NCBI GenBank assembly: GCA_005885085.1
Contig: VAXY01000154.1
Coordinates: 1 to 5,602 of the forward strand
Direction: 5' to 3'
From: Actinomycetota bacterium
GTDB taxonomy: Bacteria; Actinomycetota; Thermoleophilia; Gaiellales; Gaiellaceae
Length of the DNA stretch: 5,602 nt
The position numbers and the translations under genes were made by a program. The notes below the pieces were generated by a model. It was not told where the DNA came from, searched no databases, and saw nothing but the letters and a program-made list of their open reading frames with translations. Shown one piece after another: positions 1-5,381 of the stretch. The stretch's first letter is position 1. Each line of letters starts with the position of its first letter.

Positions 1-212
1 TCGCAAGCGACACGAACCAGGACAACCGCTACACGACCCTGGAGAAATCAATCGCCCAGCTCACCGCCCAGCGTGACCAGGTGGTCGACGGGATCAAGGC
101 GCTGCTCGCCGGCGCCGAGCTGGGGCAGACGATCGACCACACCCAGGCGACGCAGCTCCTCGACCGGGCCGAGGGCCTGCTCGGGCGGGCCGCAGGGCTG
201 GCCGGCCACTAG
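1..212 (+). CDS. 3' end of a probable alkaline phosphatase / phosphoesterase family protein (partial)
   Basis: The reading frame is open from position 3 and ends at TAG 210-212; the start lies outside the window. The visible 69 residues begin ASDTNQDNRYTTLEKSIAQL and form a mostly helical, charged tail with coiled-coil-like spacing (LEKSIAQL, QRDQVVDGI, LLDRAEGLL). From memory, a tail with a TN..R(Y/F)..LE..IA.LT..RD pattern followed by two helices occurs at the C-terminus of secreted actinobacterial phosphoesterase / alkaline phosphatase family proteins. No catalytic residue is in view, so the function is inference from the tail alone. It converges on the pseudouridine synthase gene, and the two stop codons share the sequence CTAG. 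That the frame is coding is supported by sensible composition up to the stop. Confidence 0.6.
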   Translation, partial: ASDTNQDNRYTTLEKSIAQLTAQRDQVVDGIKALLAGAELGQTIDHTQATQLLDRAEGLLGRAAGLAGH

Positions 213-879
213 GCCGAGCGCAACCGTTCGACTTCGGAGGGCTCGAGCTCGCGCCACGCGCCGGGCTCGAGCCCTTCGAGCGTCAGACCCCCGTAGCGGT
301 TGCGGTGCAGGCGGCGGACGGGATGCCCGACGGCCTCGAGCATCCGCTTCACCTGCCGGTTCCGGCCCTCGTGCAGCGTCAGCTCGAGCCGCGACGGCGC
401 CAGCCGCCGGACGGTGGACGGAGCGGTCAGGCCGTCCTCGAGCTCGACGCCTTTCGCCAGGGCCTGTAGGGCGGCGTCGCCGGGGCGGCCCTCCACCTCG
501 ACCTCGTACACCTTCTCGACGCCGTAGCGCGGATGCGCGAGCCGGTGCGCGAGCGGGCCGTCGTTGGTGAGCAGCAGGGCGCCGGTCGTGTCCGCGTCGA
601 GCCGCCCGACCGGGACGACGCGTTCCGGCACGTCGACCAGCTACGCCCTTGCGGATCGCTGGCGGTCGTGACCGTTCCGGCCGGCTTGTAGAGCAGCGCG
701 TAGGTCAGCTTCTGGGCCGTCACGGGCTCACCGTCGACCTCGACGCGGTCGCGCGCCGCCACGAAGGTGTTCAGCTGGCCCGGGTCACCGTTGACCGTGA
801 CCCGGCCGGCCTTGATCAGCTCGTCGGCGCGGCGCCGTGAGGCGACCCCGGCCCGGGCCAGATAGGCGTTCAGGCGCAC
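209..879 (-). pseudogene. rluB: RsuA/RluB-family rRNA pseudouridine synthase, frameshifted
   Basis: The product would isomerise a specific uridine of ribosomal RNA (23S rRNA if a true RluB) to pseudouridine. The N-terminal part (GTG start at 877-879, about 79 residues) is an S4 RNA-binding domain, MRLNAYLARAGVASRRRADE, followed by the start of the synthase domain (YKPAGTVTTASDPQGR). The frame then breaks. The catalytic half continues in another frame from about 631 down to TAG 209-211, with the hallmark GRLDADTTGALLLTNDG motif (catalytic Asp codon at 596-598), the EGRNRQVKRML motif and HRNRYGGL. Adding one base next to 641/642 restores a continuous protein of about 223 residues, close to the usual family length. 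Either the gene is truly broken or the sequence has an error. In many Gram-positive genomes this gene follows scpB; the scpB end here lies 4.5 kb away on the same strand. RsuA or RluE/F-type specificity cannot be excluded. Confidence 0.88.
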
Positions 880-885
880 CGCGTC

Positions 886-892
886 ATATATT
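886..892. promoter_or_regulatory. Candidate shared -10 element for divergent leaderless transcripts
   Basis: The 19-bp gap between the two divergent GTG starts (879 reverse, 899 forward) is GC-rich except for ATATATT. On the forward strand TATATT (887-892) fits TANNNT and ends exactly six bases before GTG 899, the spacing expected if the mRNA begins at the start codon. On the reverse strand ATATAT/TATATG lies at nearly the same distance from GTG 879 but fits less well. No Shine-Dalgarno sequence fits in either direction. No convincing -35 element was seen. The assignment is inference from position and composition. Confidence 0.55.
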
Positions 893-898
893 CGCCCC

Positions 899-1189
899 GT
901 GGCGCATTACGTCACGCTGATGCGCTGGACGACGCAGGGCTACGCGGGCCTGCCGAAGTGGCGTGAGCGGATCGAGGAAGGCGAGCAGATCATCGCCGAC
1001 GCCGGCGGCAAGCTGGTCGGCGTCTACGTCACGCTCGGGCGCTACGACGTCGTCGAGATCTTCGAGGCACCCGATGACGAGGTGGCGATCGAGATCCTGA
1101 TGAAGCTGAACCGGTACGGCGCCGAGCACACGGAGACGCTGCGTGCGTTCACGCGCGAAGAGGCCGAGGAGATCGTCCGCAAGCTGTGA
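899..1189 (+). CDS. GYD-domain protein
   Basis: This 96-residue protein matches the GYD family of small alpha/beta proteins, named for a conserved Gly-Tyr-Asp. Visible hallmarks are MAHYVTLMRWTTQGYAGLPK at the start, GGKLVGVYVTLGRYDVVEIFEAPDDE in the middle (the name motif appears as G-R-Y-D) and a LRAFTREEAEEIVRKL tail. The whole family length is present. The ferredoxin-like fold suggests a dimeric small-molecule-binding or regulatory protein in the cytosol, but no biochemical role is firmly known. The GTG start at 899 is chosen because the family usually begins at this M-x-x-Y-V-x-L position and because TATATT lies at leaderless spacing before it. The next gene starts inside its stop codon region (GTGA), so the two are likely co-translated. 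Confidence 0.93.
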   Translation: MAHYVTLMRWTTQGYAGLPKWRERIEEGEQIIADAGGKLVGVYVTLGRYDVVEIFEAPDDEVAIEILMKLNRYGAEHTETLRAFTREEAEEIVRKL

Positions 1190-1584
1190 CGGGTTATGCG
1201 TTCGGGTCGCTTGACGAGCTCGGCGACGGACCGGGGTTCCGGAAGGTGCGCGCCGCGCTCGGCGTGACGGCGTTCGGCGTCAACGGGATCGTGTTCGAGC
1301 CGGGCTACGAGGGCTTCGCGCACTTCCACGACACGCAGGACGAGCTCTACTTCGTCCACCGTGGACGCGCGCGAGTCGAGGTCGGTGGCGAGGTGCGCGA
1401 GCTCGGAGAGGGCGGGCTGTTCCACGCCGAGGCGAAGACGCCGCGGAGGGTGTCGAACGCGAGCGAGACGGAGCAGCTCGTGTTGCTGGTCCTCGGCGGC
1501 AAGGACGGCTACGTCGAGCGTGACGGCCACCTCGTCGATCCAGAGCGGGATCTCGCCCGCCGGCAGTCGTTCGGCCGCCTTTAG
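1186..1584 (+). CDS. Small single-domain cupin protein
   Basis: This 132-residue protein is a single beta-barrel cupin. Motif 1 is clear: G-Y-E-G-F-A-H-F-H-D-T-Q-D-E-L-Y-F-V, with His46, His48 and Glu53 as likely metal ligands, then G60. In motif 2 the usual Pro-His-x-x-x-N reads T-P-R-R-V-S-N, so the fourth metal-binding histidine is Arg87. Related actinobacterial cupins with a GGKDGYV..DG tail, as here (residues 104-114), also seem to lack it, so this may be a family trait. Substrate is unknown; metal or small-ligand binding in the cytosol is inferred, as no signal peptide is seen. The GTG start (1186-1188) overlaps the stop of the GYD gene by four bases, which implies translational coupling. 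Its TAG stop interlocks with the TAA stop of the reverse gene (TTAG, 1581-1584). Confidence 0.9.
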   Translation: MTGYAFGSLDELGDGPGFRKVRAALGVTAFGVNGIVFEPGYEGFAHFHDTQDELYFVHRGRARVEVGGEVRELGEGGLFHAEAKTPRRVSNASETEQLVLLVLGGKDGYVERDGHLVDPERDLARRQSFGRL

Positions 1585-3932
1585 CCGCGCGTGAGGTGGT
1601 AGGTCGGCGCCGGCAGCCCCGGCTGCGGGCCTGCGCACGTAAAGGTGAAGCGGCCGCCCTGCACGGAGCCGCTCTGCGTGTGCGTGAGACCGTCGGCGCC
1701 AAGCCACGTCGCCTGCGCCGCCGTCCAGCCTGCGGGCACGCGCACGGAGATGGGGGTATCCGGCCCGAGCGGCTGGTGGACGGTCACGTCGTTGCTCGTG
1801 CGCGTCACGACGAGGTAGTGCGTCCCGGCTGACAGCGCCGAGCCGTCGAAGCTGCCGGTCACGATTCCGGCGGTGACGCTGTCGTCCTTGGCCTGCGCGA
1901 CGAAGGTCGGCTTCGTGTTGTCCCAGTTCGCGGTCACCGTGAGGTTCGGGAACTCGGTCACCGTCTGGCCGGCGGCGGGCGAGCGGAAGTCCTGCAGCGG
2001 CTGGCCGGCGTACAGCGGCCCGAGCGCGTGCTGGAAGCTGCCGACGACGTCGAGCCAGGGCGACTCGAGCGAATCCGTCGTCCCGTCCCACGTGTACGAG
2101 AGCATGAAGCCGTACGCGACGTTGAATGTCAGCGTGTACGGGTCGGTGGTCATCGTCTGGTCGGCGAGGTCGTGCTGGTACATCAGCACCTTGTCGTGGA
2201 AGATGTAGTCAGCCATCGGGTACGGCTCCCAGTTGCCGGGGCCGAAGACCTTGTCCGCCTCGGCTGACTCCCGCTGCACGTCGAGCAGGCCGCCGTGGAA
2301 GCCGGCGAAGACCCTGGCCAGGCGGTCCCAGCCGTCCTCCACCATCAGACACCGCGATGCGTACGGCGCCATCAGCTTGAGCCAGCCGTCGTAGTACGAG
2401 AGTGAGTCGGGCGACGCCGGGTTGTAGTCACGGAGCCAGGGCCGCGCGCCGAGCTGGTCGATGAAGTAGCAGTCGGTCGGCGCCTGCTGCTGCCACTGGT
2501 CCATGAGGTCGTGGACGCGGTCCTGCGCCGCCTTCGTGTACGCAGAGACGACGTAGCCGGTGAAAGGCGGGTACGTGACGGTCTGCGGCGTCCCGTCCTT
2601 CTTCAGCGCCGCGAACTGCGCGGGGCCGCCGTCGGCGAGCAGGCGGTGGACGGTCGGCGAGTTGAAGTTCCACCAGCTGACGTTGAGGTACGGCATGACG
2701 AGGTCGCCGTGCTCGTGCGCGTCGGCGATCATCGTCCGCAGGTCGGCCATCGTGCCGACGCTCGGGTCGGGCGGGAGAAAGTCGGGCGCGAACTCGTCGA
2801 AGCGGCCGGGCTGGTAGCGCACCGGATGCAGCAGCACCGGTGACGGCAGGCGGTGCAGCTGCGCTCCCCAGTCCGCAAACGGCGGTATGTTTTTGCGCAG
2901 GTCGGCCTTGATCAGCGGCGAGCGCTCGTACTGCTGCGCCTTCGCGCCGAGCTTGTCCGCCACCGACGGCCAGTCGTCGATGCCGTTGTCGGTGCGGTAG
3001 TCGCGGAGCGTCCTGTCGACCGTTTCGCCGATGCGGATGCGGATGAGCGGGCTCGTCCACCTCGCCCCGTCCGAGATCTGGGTGTCGAAGTAGTGCGTGA
3101 TACAGAAGTGGCTGTCCGAGCAGAAGCTGCCCGGCTGCGTGCGCACGAAGCCCATCTCCACCGGTCGGATCGGGCTCGGATCGGGGTTGACGGAGTAGAG
3201 CGCGAGGTGCCCCGTCCCCTCGTCGAACGCGAGGTAGTCGGCCCAGATGTAGCGGCCGGGGTAGTTGTAGATGTTGATCTTCGTGGTCTTGAAGAAGCTC
3301 GGCGGGATCCGGATCCCGGGCAGGAAGGTCGGGCAGTAGCCGGCGGTCACGTCGGCGCTGTTGCCGGCCAGGTCGTCCGGGACGAGCATGCTCGTCAGCA
3401 CCTTCTGCAGCGTGTTCGTGACGGTGACGACGACATCGAAGTAGTTCGTCGACGCGGACACGACGGCCGTCGCCGTAATCGATGAGCGGGTGTACTTGAG
3501 CGTCAGCCGGGCGTTGCGCGGATCCCAGCGGTACGAGAAACGCCGCGAGCCCTTGGGCGAGAAGGAGCAGCCGCCGATGTACTCCGTGCCGCCTTCGGCG
3601 TGCGCGCCCCACATGCAGCCTCCCTGCCCCGCGACCAGCTGCTTGTTCGCCGCGCGGTCGACGAGCGACAGGATGGCGCCGTTCTTACGGCTGAGGACCA
3701 GCTGGTAGGCGGACGTCGTGATCCGCAGCTGGCCCTTGCGCGGGAGGTCGGCGAAACGGATGCCTGCGACTGCGCCGGCCGGCGGGCCGGAGATTCCCAG
3801 TGAGAGGGCGGCGAGCACCCCCAAGCCGGTCGCCAATCTCTTTGCGCCGCGAATCGAGTGACAGTAGCCGGTAAAAGGTGGCTGATGCTCCGGCTCGTGC
3901 TCGCGGCGGCTCTCATGCTGGCGCCTCCACAT
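1581..3932 (-). CDS. Secreted glycoside-hydrolase-like protein (DUF6259-like TIM barrel)
   Basis: Numbering runs from ATG 3930-3932 (783 residues). RGAKR (28-32) plus the hydrophobic stretch LATGLGVLAALSLGISG and PAGAVAG look like a Sec signal peptide, so the protein is probably exported. Residues about 60-310 form a beta-sandwich-like region, about 345-640 a probable TIM barrel, and about 655-783 a beta-rich C-terminal domain. Barrel features include HPVRYQPGRFDEFAPDFLPP, a strand LVMPYLNVSWWN, CYFIDQLGARPWLRDYNP (Asp492, possible nucleophile) and CLMVEDGWDRL (Glu532/Asp533, possible acid/base). This layout resembles DUF6259-type putative glycosidases; the substrate is unknown. ATG 3932 is the only ordinary start codon that keeps the signal n-region, but it adds 26 hydrophilic residues that overlap the divergent gene's head. 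ATT 3852-3854 or TTG 3834-3836 are alternatives. The gene faces away from the GH5-like gene and converges on the cupin gene. Confidence 0.85.
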   Translation of the reverse strand: MWRRQHESRREHEPEHQPPFTGYCHSIRGAKRLATGLGVLAALSLGISGPPAGAVAGIRFADLPRKGQLRITTSAYQLVLSRKNGAILSLVDRAANKQLVAGQGGCMWGAHAEGGTEYIGGCSFSPKGSRRFSYRWDPRNARLTLKYTRSSITATAVVSASTNYFDVVVTVTNTLQKVLTSMLVPDDLAGNSADVTAGYCPTFLPGIRIPPSFFKTTKINIYNYPGRYIWADYLAFDEGTGHLALYSVNPDPSPIRPVEMGFVRTQPGSFCSDSHFCITHYFDTQISDGARWTSPLIRIRIGETVDRTLRDYRTDNGIDDWPSVADKLGAKAQQYERSPLIKADLRKNIPPFADWGAQLHRLPSPVLLHPVRYQPGRFDEFAPDFLPPDPSVGTMADLRTMIADAHEHGDLVMPYLNVSWWNFNSPTVHRLLADGGPAQFAALKKDGTPQTVTYPPFTGYVVSAYTKAAQDRVHDLMDQWQQQAPTDCYFIDQLGARPWLRDYNPASPDSLSYYDGWLKLMAPYASRCLMVEDGWDRLARVFAGFHGGLLDVQRESAEADKVFGPGNWEPYPMADYIFHDKVLMYQHDLADQTMTTDPYTLTFNVAYGFMLSYTWDGTTDSLESPWLDVVGSFQHALGPLYAGQPLQDFRSPAAGQTVTEFPNLTVTANWDNTKPTFVAQAKDDSVTAGIVTGSFDGSALSAGTHYLVVTRTSNDVTVHQPLGPDTPISVRVPAGWTAAQATWLGADGLTHTQSGSVQGGRFTFTCAGPQPGLPAPTYHLTRG
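3861..3866 (-). promoter_or_regulatory. Candidate -10 hexamer for the large secreted protein gene
   Basis: On the reverse strand this reads TACTGT, a TANNNT match. It is followed by exactly six bases and then ATT (3852-3854), the first codon of an ideal signal peptide (I-R-G-A-K-R-L-A-T-G). The spacing equals that of TATATT before the GYD gene. If real, transcription would start at or near this codon and the ATG at 3932 would lie upstream of the transcript. A TANNNT match is short and may be chance. Confidence 0.35.
3873..3881 (+). promoter_or_regulatory. Ribosome binding site that favours ATG 3885
   Basis: AAAAGGTGG precedes ATG 3885 with a three-base gap after the last G, or six bases counted from AAAGG. 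It is the best Shine-Dalgarno-like sequence near the head of the GH5-like gene. The earlier in-frame GTG (3858) has neither such a site nor a TANNNT hexamer at leaderless distance, so ATG 3885 is preferred. Confidence 0.55.
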
Positions 3933-5273
3933 GATTCATTCGTCACGCGCTCGGGCGCGCACCTCGAGCTGGCCGGGCGGCCGTTTCGCTTCGGCGGCGC
4001 GAACGTCGAGTGGCTCGGGCTGAAGGGCTACGGGCCATTCGATCCGGGCGGACCGCGCTATCCGAGCCACTACGAGATCGACGATGCGCTCGCGACGGTG
4101 CAGGAGATGGGGGCGCGGGTCGTGCGGGCACAAACGCTGGCGGACTCGGTCGGCTGCACCTTGTGCATCGAGCCGTCCTTGGGGCAGTTCAATGAGGCTG
4201 CGTTCGAGCCGATCGACTACGCACTCGCGTCGGCGCGCAGGCGCGGGTTGAAGCTGATCCCGACGATCGTCGGCGACGACGCGCGCGCCGGCGGAAGCGG
4301 CTGCGTCTACCTGCGCTGGCGCGGGATCGACGTTCCCGCGTGCTCGCTCGTGAACATGGCGCCGTTCTGGACTGATGCTGCAGTGCGCGGCGACGTCGAG
4401 CAGCACATCGACGCGGTCGTGAACCACGTCAACCGCTACACGCGCGTGACATACAAGAACGACCCGACGATCTTCGGCTGGGATCTGCTGAACGGCGGCG
4501 GCAGTCCACGCGACTGGACGCGCGCCCTCGTCGCGCACCTGCGCAGCGTCGACCGGCGGCACCTTGTCCTGTCGCGCGCGTCGAACGCATTGATTCCCGG
4601 CGTCGACATCTGCGTCGCGTTCGTGTATCCACACTGGCGGCAACCCTGGTCGTCGCTGCGTGACGAGCTGAGGGCGTGCAAGTCGGCAAGGCGTCCGTTC
4701 GTCGCGTACGAGTACGGCTGGGATCGCACGAACTACCCGACGGTCGGCGCGTTCAGGCGCTTCCTGGCGACACTCGCGAAGAATCCCCTCGTCGCCGGCG
4801 ACGCGTTCTGGGCGCTGCAGGCGCACCAGGACGGGCACGGCTGGATGCCGATCCCGGCGGACACGACCGACCGAGCCGCCGCGGCGCGCATCGAGACCGG
4901 GCAGTGGTGGGCGCTCTACTACACCGGCATCCGCACGCTGGTGAACACCGCGGCGGACATGGCCGCACGCGCGCAGTTGATCCGCGCGCACAACTACGCG
5001 CTCTGGGGACGCCGCGTCCCACCCCATGCGCTGCCGCCGCGTCCAACGATCACCTCGGCGCGCGGGCGGCTGTTCTGGCTGGGCTCGGCGGGCGCAAAGG
5101 ACTACAGCATCGAGCGGGCGCCGAGCGCCAATGGCCCCTGGCGTACCGTCTGCGAGCGTTGCGTCACCGACCGCAGCAACGGCTTCCGGACGGTCCGTGG
5201 CGCCTGGTACCGAGTGATCCCGTACAACCTCGACGGCAAACCGGGCCCGCCGTCGAGACCCGCGCGCTCGTGA
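3885..5273 (+). CDS. Secreted GH5 mannanase-like protein with altered active site and C-terminal Fn3-like domain
   Basis: From ATG 3885 the protein has 462 residues. MLRLVLAAALMLAPP is a signal peptide. The TIM barrel opens with the GH5 pattern FVTRSGAHLELAGRPFRFGG and continues with MGARVVRAQTL, a GCTLCIEPSLGQFNEAAFEP stretch, NDPTIFGWDLLNGGG, VDICVAFVYPHW and PFVAYEYGW. Kept active-site residues are Arg81, Asn203, Tyr248, the nucleophile Glu276 and Trp309. Lost are the acid/base Glu (Gly204; W-E-x-x-N-E reads W-D-L-L-N-G), the R-x-H histidine (Gln83) and the H-x-Y histidine (Phe246). Residues about 386-455 form an Fn3-like sandwich (FWLGSAGAKDYSIERA...GPW...WYRVIPYNLDGKPGPP), common at the end of secreted GH5 enzymes. 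Eight cysteines fit an exported, disulfide-bonded protein. Family membership is secure; activity on mannan or another glycan is doubtful. GTG 3858 is an alternative start (471 residues). It is divergent from the large glycosidase-like gene. Confidence 0.9.
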   Translation: MLRLVLAAALMLAPPHDSFVTRSGAHLELAGRPFRFGGANVEWLGLKGYGPFDPGGPRYPSHYEIDDALATVQEMGARVVRAQTLADSVGCTLCIEPSLGQFNEAAFEPIDYALASARRRGLKLIPTIVGDDARAGGSGCVYLRWRGIDVPACSLVNMAPFWTDAAVRGDVEQHIDAVVNHVNRYTRVTYKNDPTIFGWDLLNGGGSPRDWTRALVAHLRSVDRRHLVLSRASNALIPGVDICVAFVYPHWRQPWSSLRDELRACKSARRPFVAYEYGWDRTNYPTVGAFRRFLATLAKNPLVAGDAFWALQAHQDGHGWMPIPADTTDRAAAARIETGQWWALYYTGIRTLVNTAADMAARAQLIRAHNYALWGRRVPPHALPPRPTITSARGRLFWLGSAGAKDYSIERAPSANGPWRTVCERCVTDRSNGFRTVRGAWYRVIPYNLDGKPGPPSRPARS

Positions 5274-5302
5274 CACCCCGAACCCCGGCCCTTGGATCCG
5301 GA

Positions 5303-5364
5303 GGACGCGTCCGGTGCCAGGCAGGTGACGTGTCCGGTGACGCCAGGTCCCAGGGACAGTCCCT
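5303..5364. repeat. Cluster of short direct and inverted repeats between convergent genes
   Basis: The spacer 5274-5381 contains GGACGCGTCC (5303-5312, perfect palindrome), GTCCGGTG twice (5309-5316 and 5332-5339, 23 bp apart), CCAGG twice (5317-5321, 5343-5347), GGTGACG twice (5324-5330, 5336-5342) and the alternating run GTCCC-a-GGGAC-a-GTCCC (5347-5363), which includes AGGGAC-a-GTCCCT (5352-5364). The loops are too short and no T-run follows, so it is not a classic Rho-independent terminator. It could be a decayed REP-like intergenic repeat or a site that stops transcription from both convergent genes. The repeats are seen; the role is inferred. Confidence 0.55.
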
Positions 5365-5381
5365 TGGGCGTGGTCGCTTGG

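Noticed and set aside
1042..2091. A 349-residue reverse frame running across the GYD gene, the cupin and the end of the large gene
   Set aside because: It spans three supported genes, is Arg-rich and has no recognisable motif.
2853..3485. A 210-residue forward frame inside the large reverse gene
   Set aside because: Dominated by Arg, Val, Asp and Ala repeats from antisense codons; no start signal or domain.
2428..3612. A 394-residue reverse-strand open frame inside the large secreted protein gene
   Set aside because: Rich in Arg, Pro and Ala with no domain; it is a high-GC shadow of the real reading frame, which has a signal peptide and a coherent barrel.
3936..5276. A 446-residue reverse-strand frame opposite the GH5-like gene
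   Set aside because: Low-complexity Arg/Ala/Val composition typical of antisense high-GC frames; the forward frame has clear GH5 motifs.
5347..5364. GTCCC/GGGAC inverted repeat as a Rho-independent terminator
   Set aside because: The central loop is one base, the stem is five to six pairs, and no T-run follows on either strand.
880..5381. A mobile element carrying the four middle genes
   Set aside because: No transposase, integrase, terminal inverted repeats or target duplication could be found at either edge; only displaced synteny supports insertion.
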